From contig NC_023758.2 of assembly GCF_000499845.2 (NCBI RefSeq), forward strand, positions 24,045,366-24,109,365: a DNA stretch of 64,000 nt, written 5' to 3'. This document shows, one piece after another, positions 10,434 to 22,393 of the stretch. Origin of the DNA: Phaseolus vulgaris (taxonomy: Eukaryota > Streptophyta > Magnoliopsida > Fabales > Fabaceae). Below the pieces are notes generated by a model that saw nothing but the letters and a program-made list of their open reading frames with translations, did not search any database and was not told the origin of the DNA. A program made the position numbers and the translations under genes. The number at the start of each line of letters is the position of its first letter. Position 1 is the first letter of the stretch.

Positions 10434-12532
10434 TTAAGCGAGGCGCAGATCGTCAGTTTTAAAGGGTTCTTCTCCATGGTGTTGGTGTTGATGTGAGGGA
10501 AGATTCAGATGAGTATGGTGCTGACAGAATGCATAGAGGGTGGAGGCACCATTGGCCAGTGCAACTGCTGATTCCTCGTCTCCTTCATCGTGCAAAAGAA
10601 ATTGTGGATGGATCACACACTTTTCCTTCTTATTATTCCATTGTCAATCACACATCAATGAAACCAAATCAAAACAACAACATATGTATATGTAACTAAC
10701 TTTCATGTCTATTCAACTCAACTTAATTTACCAACATATTCAAAGTTCTTACAAGTTCAAGCAGAAGATTTCCATTCATCTGCTCCAAGCTTTTAACCTG
10801 TATATTATTCAATGTTCTTCACATTATCAAGATTGAACCATAACTAAGAAAAACGTTGATTAATAACTATCTCACTGTTCATATACATATGAACAGTATA
10901 TTTCTGACCTTTTTCCTACAGGTATCAGTTCGAGTTTTGATCACGTGGAACTGTGAAATAAAATGCACAAGAAACATATCAGTTGAAAGCCTTAAAGGAT
11001 AAATAGTCATGTCAGGCAGTTAAATTTAGCAACCTCACTTTGGTTTATATCTCCTTTATTTCATTCTTGAGAAGAAACAACAGAAAATAAACACAGAAAT
11101 ATTGGCAGATAAACTCAGAAATAGTTTTCAAAATAACCAAGACCCAATTTAAGGCTAGTTTATGATTCTAGTCAAAAGGATGAAGAAATGGGAAACTCCA
11201 GACTTGAAAGGAGGAAAAGCAACAATTCTTAAATTTCTTTCCCATTCCATTGTTTAACAAAAGAAACACTATCTTGACCAGCTGGATAAGGTTTGCTTGT
11301 TTTTCATTTTGTAAGGATGAATATCTTGGCACCCTTCTTTTCTTTGCATATTCTCTTCACATGTATGATACTTATGTCTGACTTGTGTTTCTTCAGCTAT
11401 CAATTTTAGAGGTCACTTAAGAAGTTGTCTTAATCTAGTGAAAGGGAAAAGTCAACTGAAGCAATTGCGGATGACAATATGGTTGGTATTCACATGGTGT
11501 GTTTTGATTTCATACAAATGCTCTAGTTTTTAAGAAAGAAAGTTTGATTCAATCAGATTATTGAACCTTACATAAAGGTTAGATCATGATTTTGAATTTC
11601 TGACTGTTTCAAACTTTACAATTAAAGAGGTCTTTTTCCCTTTTAACACTGGCTTGTTAATCCTGTTCAAAAGTTGGGCTACTGTTTAGGTTGATGTAAG
11701 AGTTGGAGTGCCCTTATTATAAATTGTTATTTTTGCCGATGAATAAAAGCTACTTAACTGAAGCAAGTGTGAATTTTTTTACCTTTCGCTCGCGTATTTT
11801 CCCTATGGAAGCAACCATATCCTCTTCAAGAGTGCGCAGTTGCTGGAAGCTCAGCTCGTCCAAATCCAAACCCTCACCAATCCTGTGCCTTTTCAATTCA
11901 CACAACTCCAGCAATGAGCTTTATTAAACCATGCCAAAACAGTGAAAACGAGTAGAAAAGACATTAACTATTTTAATGTGTAATGTTATTTACCTGATCT
12001 GTCTCCTGAGTTTGTTGTTAATATCTTTCAGCTTCTTCAAGTTCTCAAGCATTTTCTGATTGCAAGAGCACACATAATAACAAAATCAGGAAGCAAATCA
12101 CAAGCAGAAAATAGTCACAAAAAAGAAGAAGAGAAGAAGAGAGAGAGAAAGCCGAGTGGTTGGTTAGTTAACCTCATAGTGGGAACGCCACAGATCGATA
12201 TCCCCCAAAGTCTTCTGATACTGATCAACGATCTTCTTTGTGCTGATTCACAGGAAACAAGAAGTGAAATAAGAGAAAAGAAAAAGAAAAGATGAGAAAG
12301 CAGATATTGGATGGATAGAAAGAGATAGAGAGTAGGGTACGGACGTAAGGCCAGGACTAATATATTCATGCATCTTGTTGTTTTTTGAGAACATGATGAG
12401 TGAAACCTTGGCATCGCAGAGAACACTGAGTTCATGAGCTTTCTTGAAGATACCATTCCTTCGCTTGGAGTAGGTGACTTGCCTGTTGGTGGGGTTCTCA
12501 ATCAACTTTATCTCAATTTTGCCGCGACCCAT
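10434..12532 (-). CDS. TM6: MADS-box transcription factor, AP3 family, TM6 (paleoAP3) lineage
   Basis: Seven coding exons on the minus strand join in frame to 235 codons plus stop: 12345-12532 (188 nt), 12173-12242 (70), 11994-12055 (62), 11783-11888 (106), 10909-10950 (42), 10753-10797 (45), 10434-10628 (195). All introns are GT-AG. Exon 1 encodes the MADS DNA-binding domain ([20 protein letters not shown]; ends HEYISPGL). Exons 3-6 encode the K domain coiled coil (for example [17 protein letters not shown] and [15 protein letters not shown]). The C-terminus has a PI-derived stretch ([14 protein letters not shown]) and ends TDDLRLA, the paleoAP3 motif, which assigns it to TM6 rather than euAP3. 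The 42- and 45-nt exons match the canonical AP3/PI exon structure. Such proteins pair with PI/GLO proteins to specify petals and stamens. Residue 10 is Leu where Arg or Lys is usual. Nothing is broken. Confidence 0.93.
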
Positions 12533-12575
12533 CTGAAGATCGATGGATGGATCTCTCTCACAACTAACCTACCTT

Positions 12576-12605
12576 GGCTTGGCTTAGCTTAGCTTAGCTT
12601 AGCTT
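12576..12605. repeat. 5-bp microsatellite (GGCTT/AGCTT)6 upstream of TM6
   Basis: Two GGCTT units are followed by four AGCTT units, about 45 bp upstream of the TM6 start codon, so probably in its 5' UTR or core promoter. Tracts of this sort vary in length between accessions. Confidence 0.85.
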
Positions 12606-15600
12606 CTACACTGCTCTGGATCTTCTTTTGCTTCCCTTTCCAAGCACAGATATTAATAGAGGGAAGAGCAAAGGCAATAATAAGGCCAAGGAGGAGTTCA
12701 GTGAATAGAAACTCTTAACAAACAAAAAAGAAAAAGGTGGAGAGCAGTGAAGAGGCTTTCCCAAATTGGAAGGCTAAGCTGCCAAAGAAAAAGTAGGCTT
12801 GGAGTGTAACTCCGAATAAATTCTAAATTGGTGTAAGTGTGTGGAAAGCATAGCCACGCACTATTGGACAGCTGGTACCCCTTTAATTAATACCCAGCGA
12901 CCCTCTTCATACTTCAATTTATTGGACAATGCCACATTCTCAAATAACCTTCATTCTTCACTTCCTTAAATCATTACTCCATCTTCTGTTAAACTGCACC
13001 CTAGCTAGGGCGAAAGTACAAATCAACTATATATATATCAGTGCAGTCTTAAGTAAGTACTATTTATTTCCGATAGAACTTAAGATTAATGATTTGCTTA
13101 AGGTTGTAATCACTGGTTTAATTGGTCAATAGTATAGTACCATAAATTTCTGCATTTGAGTTTTGCTAGTCATTTTTCCGTCCAAGAAACCTACTACCTT
13201 ACCACGATTGATTGCTTTTATTTCTGTCATGATGAGTGCAGTGGAAGTTTTATAATTACTCCACACATGATATCACCAAACATCAACTCCATGTGTATTC
13301 ATCCAAGAAATCATGGAAAAGGAATTCTAATTCGATATAAGATTAATCTACAAATCATACAACTGGGATTACAAAGGTATTTATGTCTCAACAGATACAG
13401 AATGTTGCCGGAGTAAGACAGAGACATATATATTTATGTATATTAGTTAATTCATTATGAAGGGTGAGAGGAGAAATATGAACTCACTAATCACAATAAA
13501 ACAGGAGTCAAAGCATCTTTAACCCTGAATTACTACTACACACGACCACATGGATATCTTTACCATACTAAGTATGGTTCCCAGGCCAACATTTGGTCTG
13601 TGTGTTTATGTTAAGAAGGGAACAGATGATGGAAGAAATTGAAGCAAATGAGACAAATGAAGGATTAAGAGATATAATTGTAAGGGTGGAATGGAGTGCA
13701 GAAGCAACAGAAGAAAGAGTTTGATGTTGAAAGGTGTTACAGCAGCACGTACATGGTGTTGTGAGTAGTGGACTGGTATGAGCATGTGGTGTCATTATTG
13801 TATATAGGTGTAGCTAGCGGGCTTAGCTTGGTACTGTACTATACTAGTTACAAATTATTTATCTCTCGTCAATATCGAGGCATGAAAATGTGATGGAGAA
13901 AGTTCGAAGATATTAACGTTGTTTGGTTGCATATGACCCGTCCCATCTTTCTCTAACTCACTTCCTACACTCTTGCCTGTCTATTTCCTGTTTTTCACTT
14001 CAATCACATGCCTCCTTCTCATTCATACTTCACCACTCTTTCAATTTCAACCTCTCTAATCTTACAAATTACTTTTTCTGCTATAAATTTTACGTTAGAA
14101 AATTACTCACAAAGACATGTGTGTGATGAGTTACCAACAAAGAAGTAAATATATAAATCACTGGATAACAATCAAGCGTATGCTATGAACCTCTGATGTC
14201 TCTGTTGTGCAATAACTAGTGTAAGGTTAAGGTGTTGCAAGGTTTTGACTGCATCATGATTTGGGCAAGGATCCAATTTCATCAATCAATCATTCCATCG
14301 TCTCAATCTATCTATAATATGTAAATAATATTATTTCTTAAACAAAAATTTACAAATAACAACTGTGGAAAAAATAAATATTTCCCAAGGCTTAGTTTGA
14401 AAGTGATGATTATTTCTTTTTATCTATTCATAAAATCTTTCCTATATTAATTAAATAAGAGAGACAGTAGTGGCAAATAATTTTAAAAATTATGAAATCC
14501 AGACATGTTCATTGCTATAAATCAAATTTTTTATTTTAAAAAATTAACTATTAAATTTATGCTAAATAAAGCATTCATCAATTTTAAGAAGGTCTTTTTT
14601 CTCATTTTCTTTCTCTATTGAACCCAAAAAATTATTCAGAGACACGACTTGAATCAGTAGAATGTTGATATTTAAATCTTTAAACTGAATTTACATTATT
14701 CATATCATAATATTTGTCTTGGAAGATAAAATGCAAATCTTAAGAAAAATATTGATTACTCTAGCGAATAAGACAAAATAGATTTATTTGGCTAATTAAA
14801 TACCCTTATTATATAAGCTGGAGTATAATGATAAACTAGTTAATCTTTACTTGAATAATAAATAATAATAATCAATATTATAAACACACTTTTATTTTGT
14901 TTTTATGAATAAAATATAGTTATTGTCCCTGTATTAGGATAATGAAATTTTTAGGATATTGGTACTAAATATATTTATATAATTAATTGCAAAATTAATA
15001 AAAAAAAATCTCAAAAACAGTACAGAATTCCATTGAAAATAAAGGCAGGATATGTTGTAAGTTTTGAATGTAAAAAATTAGTTAAAAATAAATGAAGTTT
15101 TTCTTACCCGTTTTCATGATGAATAGCGAAGCAACCACCATTCCATGGATAAAATGTGGTTTGTTTGTGGATTGATGCACAGAGAGACCCACAGACACAG
15201 CAGCTATGCATAGGTCTGCTGGATTTGACTTCACTTCATAAATCCTCACCCTCTCAATGCACCTCCATTCCACAACAAACCACAATCCCCTGTCTCTTTC
15301 TTTTTCTTCTTCATCATCATATATTTTATATGTAGTAAAAGAACACAGAGGGGTAAAAGAATATCAGAATAAAAACCAAATATTTATTGTCTTATGGAAC
15401 TTACTCAATTTCGATTTTACTTTTTAAATATTTGAATTTCTTAAAACAGCTCTGCTTCATCTTTAACTATGATAATTAACCAGTGGTATTAACTATAAAA
15501 AGGTGAACTTTATAAAAACCTTAAAAAACAAGGAAGTAAAATGAGGTTTATTTTATTTATATGTTTTTATCGAAAATTGGTTCAGAATTTTTTTTAAGCG

Positions 15601-16594
15601 GTGATCAGATGACTCTCGAGAGTGACTTTAATAATAGGAGACGTCCTATTATTTATAAAAAAAAAATCGATATTTAAGTCAGTAAAATTATAAAAATATT
15701 AGTGTAAAAAGTAAAATAAAAATATATTTAATATGTGAAAATTGAACTATCTACTTTTTACCGATCCGGACCATTTAAGAATGTATTAAATAATTTTTAT
15801 AAGTCATAAATCAATTTTATAATAATATTTACGAATTAAGTATTTAAAAAATATATTTAATGAGTAGTTATTGACTTGAATGCCGCAAGTTTTAAATGTG
15901 GGTAAGCGTAATGTTTAAAGCAATTAATAAAAATTCTACAAAGATAAGTTTCTAAATTTTTTGCTAATAATGAATATAAACTTTAGGAATAATAGTGAAT
16001 TGAGCCTTACATCCTTCATGCACCACATCTTAATTTTGATTTTGATCGATTTGGACTAGAATGATATCGTATATATTATAAATTGAAATTTATAAAATGA
16101 GATTTGTCCTATTTATATATTATAAATTATCATTATAATCTTTACTACATATAATAAAATAACGAGTTAATAATAAAAGAAAATAAAAAATAAGTAACAT
16201 TTAAATTTGATACCATTTTTTTATTTATAGCGACAAGGAATGACCTACCTGTATCCCATACTTTTTTGTGAGTTGGTTGAGGAAGAAAAGAGTAGTAATT
16301 AAGTAAAGCAAAGGTAGCTATAAATTCCAACTATGCAATGTTATTGGATGAGATTGCTGGTATTGTCTTTAGGGACGAACATTCTCCTGGTTCACTCCTT
16401 GCCAACTTTTGTTCTTTACGATCATAACCACCATTCTTTTCACTTTCTTTCTCCTTTTTGTTCTTTTACTATTTTTCATATCTCTCCATCACTCTACTTT
16501 GTACTCTTTTACACCTTGCAATGTACATTATGATTTTTTTTTACCCATACATTAAGAGATTGTTAAATAAATAAAAACGTGTTTTTTCACCTAA
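12606..16594. other. TM6 upstream region and gene-free spacer
   Basis: Nearly 4 kb without a gene I can support. Two minus-strand frames (13568-13795 and 15082-15285) have somewhat less AT-rich sequence but encode no recognisable domain and lack splice or start evidence. The first several hundred bases should contain the promoter of TM6. Confidence 0.4.
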
Positions 16595-17220
16595 CACTAC
16601 AAGAAAACTATTAAATAACAATCAAATTTAGAGACCAAAAATAATTATTCACTATATTGATTAAATTTGATATTATTTTAGAGAGTAGAAAATTATTTGT
16701 ATCTAAAGTGATTTCTCTTATTAATAAAAATTTATAAAATAATTTATAAATTGATATTTAAATTAGTTATCCAGATTTTAATTACTAATATTTTAAATTC
16801 TAAATTAGTCTCTATTCAGTGACTAAGGAAGCATCAACCACTAGACCAAACACGTTCTTTGGTCATATTATCATTTTTATTATACTTATTATTATTAATA
16901 TAATTTATACATATTAATATAATTAATAATAATAATAATAAAATAAATTATATTCATATTATTAATATTATAACTAATATTATTAATATTATAATTAATA
17001 TTATTATTAATATTATAATTAATATTATAATTAATATTATAATTAATATTATAATTAATATTTTTAATATTTTAATATTGTTAATATTTTTAATATTTTT
17101 AATATTGTTAATATTATTAATAATAATAAGTATAATAAAAATCATAATAATATTAAAGAATTTGTTTGGTGTATGTAAACAGATTTTGATCCGTATGTAA
17201 TTCGCGTTTTTTTTGTAGTG
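16595..17220. mobile_element. non-autonomous CACTA-type element
   Basis: The left end reads CACTACAAGAAAAC and the right end, on the other strand, CACTACAAAAAAAACG; these are the standard CACTA-superfamily termini. The interior has no coding capacity and contains a large AT-rich inverted repeat (about 16863-16910 against 17105-17156) with (AATATT)-like tracts between. The expected 3-bp target duplication is not visible (TAA left, ATG right), so one end may have changed. A similar stretch without ends occurs near 18040-18165. Confidence 0.6.
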
Positions 17221-18562
17221 ATGAAAAAGATCCCATAAATTTCTTATAAAGAGGGGAGGACGTTAATTATGAAAATTGACCGTATATACGAGATTGTAAT
17301 CAATTTGAAAATATAGTTCAAAATAAGACTAGATACAAAAAGAAATGGAATGAACACTATCTTATATAAGAGAAAAAAGATGATTAAAAAAAAACAACAC
17401 TTTAATATTATAAACCATCGTTTGCCTTAGGTGTATGCTCTACTAAGGAGATCTTCCTTAGTAAAACAAAACATTTACACATGAATATTAATAAATAATT
17501 ATTATTATCCTGTGCTGTTTAGTTCTTAAAATTTTGGTTGAAATAGTTCTTTATAAATGTATCTTAAAAAAACCTATCGTTTTTATTCCTAATAATTTAA
17601 ACAAAATTTGTCTTAATTCGGTCAATAAGAAGATGTGACTTTTTGTTATGATATATGTTTTGTCATATATGACTAACATGTGGCTGTCACTGACACATTA
17701 AAGCTATACCTTAGTCATATCACTGTAAAAAGAAAAGAGATACAACAATGACTAAATTTAGGCATGTAAAAAAAATCCGACTTAAAACTATTAGCTCCAA
17801 TTGTAATTTTTTTACAATTGAATAATTAATAATTTTATCATTGAGTATTTAATAAGTTCAAACAAAAAAAATTGGATTTCTACTACCGTTACATTTTTTT
17901 TCATAACAATAATGTTATCATTATGTTGTGAATCTTTCTATTAAAAAAATATAAGTTACGCTAACCTAAATAATGGAAAAAATCAAATATAAAAAAAATT
18001 TAGATTAGTATATCTCATTATAATAAAATTCTTATTAATAGAAACTAATTTTAAAGATAAAAAAATTAATTATTATATAGACTAAATTATTATTTTAGAT
18101 ACTAAAAAAATTATTAGTATCAAAAGTAGTTTTTATTATTAATAAATTTTATAAATTAGTTTTTGCATCTCCAGTAACAAAGTCATTTGTTTTTTCTCGA
18201 TTATGTAATCATCGAATGATCTTCACTTATTGTTGATTATGTTTCTCACTGATACCATAAAGTCATTTGATGTCTAGTGGACGTCACTTGTTCTTACAAA
18301 GGATCGAGTAGATCTTTTCCTACACAATAGTTGAGTAATTCAATGTATTAAACCCTAAACCCTAAATCCTAAAGGTACATGCAAAAAATACTATGATGCT
18401 CAAGTTAAAGATAATGAGAAATAAATTTTATTTAATGTAATTGTGTTTGTCTCACCTTGAATCCATATATTATAATGATGGAATAGACATTTTCATAAAT
18501 AGACTTAAATTAGAACGATAAAAAAATCTTAATCTTATGTCATTAAAGATGTACGGTCAATT
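17221..18562. other. AT-rich spacer
   Basis: No gene recognised. A diverged relative of the CACTA interior lies around 18040-18165, and a short telomere-like tract at 18348-18373. Confidence 0.4.
18348..18373. repeat. short interstitial telomere-like tract
   Basis: TTAAACCCTAAACCC followed by TAAATCCTAAA gives about three and a half units of the plant telomere complement CCCTAAA, one degenerate. Short tracts like this are common in plant genomes, also in promoters as telo boxes, and say little by themselves. Confidence 0.6.
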
Positions 18563-18775
18563 TGATTTAATGTGGTTCGGTCGCCAACTGCAACTACATC
18601 CACATGGGCAACTATTAGGTTTACATTATATCCTGTTGCACGCCAATTACAAGTACAATGATCTCTTTAAATAGAGATAAATAGAGATAATAAAGGGACA
18701 CAATGATTAAGCCCACTCACTAAAACATGGTGTCTACTCAGCCCAACCCAATTGGTCCTGGCTTCATACCCAACA
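18563..18775 (-). repeat. 3' LTR of the copia derivative, truncated
   Basis: Shares 213 bp with the complete LTR at 20902-21114 and ends with the same TGTTGGG (minus strand). The remaining 70 bp of the LTR are replaced by unrelated AT-rich sequence, so the element was cut here. Confidence 0.75.
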
Positions 18776-18780
18776 ATCTC

Positions 18781-18935
18781 CCACTTGAAGTCACGGAACA
18801 ATGTTCACCTGCGCTTCAACTGTGTACATGGTGTCTTGTCAGCCCAACCCAATTGGTCTTGACTTCATACCCAACAATCTCCCACTTGAAGTCACGGAAC
18901 AACGTTCACCTGCGCTTCAACTGTGTACATGTACT
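18781..18935. repeat. local duplication spanning polypurine tract and LTR start
   Basis: A block of about 107 bp (CCCACTTGAAGTCACGGAAC... to GTGTACATG) occurs twice in tandem, including part of the LTR edge (AGCCCAACCCAATTGGTC). The 3' LTR boundary is therefore present twice, probably by slippage or unequal exchange. Confidence 0.7.
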
Positions 18936-19047
18936 TCTGTAATCTGTCAACGGAACTCAATGTTCCACCTCTAGTTGCCACCAACCTTCTTAATCATTTT
19001 GAAGACTTCGTTAAAACTCCCCTGAGTTTCAACACGTCAGTCACTGA

Positions 19048-19265
19048 CCCGTTCTCTGTTCCTACCGACTCCCACTTACAGGAACTGTCGGATCCTGAAA
19101 CAACCTGAGAACAAACACTTTCCATATACCCGTTCTCTGTTCCTACCGACTCCCACTTACAGGAACTGTCGGATCCTGGAACAACCTGAGAACAAACACT
19201 CTCCTTATTCCCGTTCTCTGTTCCTACTGATCCTGGAACAACCTGAGAACAAACACTCTCCATAT
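19048..19265. repeat. 80-bp tandem repeat, two full copies and one short
   Basis: Units start CCCGTTCTCTGTTCCTAC at 19048, 19128 and about 19209; the third lacks a 23-bp piece. On the minus strand they extend an open frame as repeats of ESVCSQVV and SVGTENG. They lie between protease remnant and 3' LTR where pol would be expected. Confidence 0.75.
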
Positions 19266-19559
19266 TCAACAAGAAATTTTCTGGAGAAGTTTCAACCGTT
19301 GGAATACTGGTTCTCCTAACCCACTGTCGTCTAGGAACCTCAGTTGAAGCACAACTTGTGCTCCCACTGCCACAAGTACCTCTGACTGGTCTACCTGAAC
19401 CTTTCCATGCTCGTTCATCCTGAATCTGACCTGTGGCTCTGGGTTTCTCTCTTGTAAAGACAACCCTCTTCTGCCCACGAGATTTTGTGAACCGGACTTT
19501 GTTTATCTTCTGAACTGGGATGGTCACTCCCTTAGACACGGTAATCCGACCATATACAA

Positions 19560-20300
19560 CTAACCTTTCTTTCTTCCGCAGGCCATGACAAGATTTCCCT
19601 TTACGACATTCCATTGCTGATTTCCGAACTTCACTTCATGTCCCTGTTCGTCCAACTGCCTAACAGAAATCAAACTTTTCCTCAAGCTTGGAACAACTCT
19701 GACATCCTTCAAAGTCCATAAACCAACTGGTGTCTTCAACACTATGTCACCCATGCCCGTAACATCAAGAGTTTTGTTGTCCGCTAGTCTTACCTTTCCA
19801 AAGTCTCCAATAACTAGATTCTGCAATGCTTCAAAATCCATGACCCAGGAATCCACACTGCTATCCGCGCAACAGACTAAAATGTCCTCGTCCGCGAAGT
19901 CTTCTGCAACGTTGACTTATTTATCATTTGGGCATTGATTCCTGAAATGCCCCACGTCCTTACAGTTCCAACATTTTACACTTGAGCAATCCCGAGTCTT
20001 TGACTGACTCCTTCTTTTATTCTTGCTCCCACTATCTCTGATATTTTTCTTACCTCTAATGACATATAGCGATTCACTAGATAATTCCCCAAAACTCCTT
20101 CTTCGGACATCCTCGCCAAGAATGAGATCACGAATTTTCTCAAAAGTGAATCCATCGGATCCTGCTGAACTGTAACTACTGTAACCATTCCGGACCAACT
20201 GTCAGGCAAAGATAATAGCAGTAGTAAAGCTTGAACTTCATCATCGAACTTAATGCCCACTGACATAAGTCTGGCTAAGATCAAATTCGTTTTATTGATG
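19560..20300 (-). pseudogene. gag with zinc knuckle and protease remnant of the copia derivative
   Basis: In minus-strand order: a UBN2-type gag segment (ARLMSVGIKFDDEVQALLLL), a frameshift, then a C-terminal gag part ending in a CCHC zinc knuckle (CWNCKDVGHFRNQC, about 19930-19970), then a protease and pre-integrase-like segment (DVTGMGDIVLKTPVG; SLRKSLISVRQLDEQGHEVK). The catalytic DSG of the copia protease is not present where expected (DFEAL instead). Frames change between the parts, so no functional polyprotein results. Zinc-knuckle gag packages element RNA in virus-like particles. Confidence 0.75.
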
Positions 20301-20610
20301 TGCTCAGTAACTGAACTCGCAAATCCTCAATTTGCATTTTCTACCAACTGAAATTTGTACCATCGAATTTTCAATTCGGAACTTCCCTTCTTCTGCCATC
20401 TCAAATGACTAGACGAGATACTCGGTACAACTAATTTCAGATCTTGGCAATCCTTTTTTTTTTTAAAATCAAGACCACAAAAATTGCACCACCCAAAATC
20501 ACTCATCAACAGACCTGGTCGCAGTTCCCACTACACTGGCGCTCCGCACCATCACCGTCGCTGGTCACCGCTGTTGTGAAGCAGATATGGGAGCCTCTCC
20601 TTGCACCGCT

Positions 20611-20752
20611 ATGAAACCCTAAGCCTCGGGACGTTGCTGCAGCCCCTGCGAAACCCTAGCTTTGGGATGCTGCTGCCGCCTATGCGAAACCCTAGCTTTG
20701 GAACACTGCTGCCGCCTCTGCGAAACCCTAACTTTGGGACGCTACTGCAAAC
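20611..20752. repeat. 36-37-bp minisatellite in the copia leader
   Basis: Four imperfect units start GAAACCCTA(A/G)C(C/T)T(T/C)GG at 20611, 20649, 20686 and 20722, each followed by a GCTGC-rich part. They lie in the untranslated leader between primer-binding site and gag. The sequence is unrelated to the 36-bp array further right. Confidence 0.75.
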
Positions 20753-20820
20753 ACAATTTTCATGTCTCGTCGATTAATTTCTGCTGATCGGATCTCTAGT
20801 GTGTAAACGAACCAAAGCTC

Positions 20821-20830
20821 TTGATACCAC
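20821..20830 (-). promoter_or_regulatory. primer-binding site (initiator Met tRNA)
   Basis: On the minus strand GTGGTATCAA follows the LTR end after one base and continues GAGC. It matches the usual TGGTATCA(A)GAGC site for initiator methionine tRNA of copia elements. Confidence 0.75.
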
Positions 20831-20831
20831 T

Positions 20832-21114
20832 TGATGGGAAAAATGCACGCAGGAGCAATACACACAATCACGAATCAACTGCAGAAAAATAAACAACACA
20901 AGATTTAACGTGGTTCGGTCGCCAACTGCAACCTACATCCACACGGGCAACTATTAGGTTTACATTATATCCTGTTGCACGCCAATTACAAGTACAATGA
21001 TCTCTTTATATAGAGATAAATAGAGATAATAAAAGGACACAATGATTAAGCCCACTCACTAAAACATGGTGTCTACTTAGCCCAACCCAATTGGTCCTGG
21101 CTTCATACCCAACA
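20832..21114 (-). repeat. 5' LTR of the copia derivative (283 bp)
   Basis: Read on the minus strand it starts TGTTGGGTATGAAGCC and ends CCCATCA. The downstream 213 bp are shared with 18563-18775. Confidence 0.8.
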
Positions 21115-22393
21115 CAATTTATCATGATTAATTTGATTTAAAGGTATTAATTTATTAAGTGTTAATTTTGCTTTTGATTTGAGAATTATTCTAAATTTTT
21201 GAAAGATTCTTAACTATTTACAAGATTAAGATGATCTCAACCATATGAAGCCGAGATGGTGTCGACCAACTTATTTAACTCCATCATAAAAAAAAACTTC
21301 ATACCCAAATAAAGTTTACACCACTCCAACAAAATTAGACCCCACAAAATTGTAAATTCAAATTCTTTACTTCATCCCAAATGCAATGGAAACATTACAC
21401 AATACGGAAAAAAATGGACAATAACACTTTTATCGATTTCCTTTTTACATTGAGCTTTAATTGTTATTTTCCAAAAAAATTCACCTGCTTTCACATATAC
21501 TACATTGTGTGCACTTTCAACTCCTCCATTTGCTCATCATACACACGGATTTTGTGCCTCAAAAGATACAGTGGTAGTCTCTTTAATCTAAAGCTCTTCT
21601 ATATTGCAGATATAAGCATTTGCATCCACTCTTCCGATGCTTCTTTTATACTGTTTTTGGATTGTGGGGGAGATTTGTAGGGAGAGGAGGTAATGAATTT
21701 GTGAGGATTAGAGAGAATGTGTGAGAATATATGAGGTTGTTTGGATTGGGAGGTGATAAAATGAATTTGTGAAGATGATTTATTGAAATTTGTTAGTGAT
21801 GTAATAGTTGAGAAGAAATTTTAAAAATCATTTGAAAGATATAAAATGTAAGTTTACAAATTTATCCTTGTTATTAAAAAATATTTGAATAATGAATTAT
21901 GATATATTTTTGTGTAGATTTGAATTAATTGAACTTTTCTAATATATAATATCCATAATTACTTGTATTTGTCAATAAAAAATTAAAAAATGTAATATTT
22001 TTTTTGCTTTAAATTAAAATAAATTTATAAAAATAATATTTATTATCATATATATTTGCTATTTTATATAACTATATATGTGTTGTTGATATTATAATTT
22101 TATTTTATTATTTTCGATATTTATAATTATATGTTGTTATTAATAATATAATTAAATATTTTTGAAATTATTAAATAAATTTATGTAATATTTAATTTTG
22201 TATATTGTATATTATAATAAAATGTATGCACAAAGATATTTAAGTAAAATGTAATAATTCTATATGGAATCAACAAACATATTTTTATTTGAGTGAAGAT
22301 TAGAAAACACTCTCACCCTAAACCCTCATCCACTCTCTCACTCTCAAAATCATTGAAACAAATACAAGAATTTCCAAAAACTTGTAAGAACTT
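21115..22393. other. AT-rich spacer
   Basis: No gene recognised. Segments at 21690-21790 and 22290-22380 are loosely complementary (GGATTGGGAGG against CCTCATCC-type text) and might be ends of an unrecognised DNA element, but I could not align them well enough to claim it. Confidence 0.35.

Larger units (their letters stand above)
18563..21114 (-). mobile_element. Ty1/copia deletion derivative (TNT1/Tork-like gag, no integrase or RT)
   Basis: Minus-strand element bounded by related terminal repeats, 20832-21114 (5' LTR, complete) and 18563-18775 (3' LTR, missing its outer end). A primer-binding site follows the 5' LTR, and a polypurine tract (AAGTGGGAGAT) precedes the 3' LTR. Between them are gag and a piece of protease only; integrase, reverse transcriptase and RNase H are absent. 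The LTR copies differ at about five positions plus one indel over 213 bp by eye, so the insertion is fairly young. It could only move with proteins supplied by another element. Confidence 0.8.

Noticed and set aside
10493..10699. Plus-strand 68-codon ORF
   Set aside because: Antisense shadow of the last TM6 exon.
12115..12501. Minus-strand 128-codon ORF as a separate gene
   Set aside because: It reads the TM6 exon 1, intron 1 and exon 2 in a wrong frame.
13568..13795. Minus-strand 75-codon ORF upstream of TM6 as a gene
   Set aside because: No recognisable domain, Ser/Thr-rich low-complexity product and no further exon evidence.
16954..17145. 63-codon Ile/Asn-rich ORF
   Set aside because: Translation of the AAT/ATT tract inside the CACTA element.
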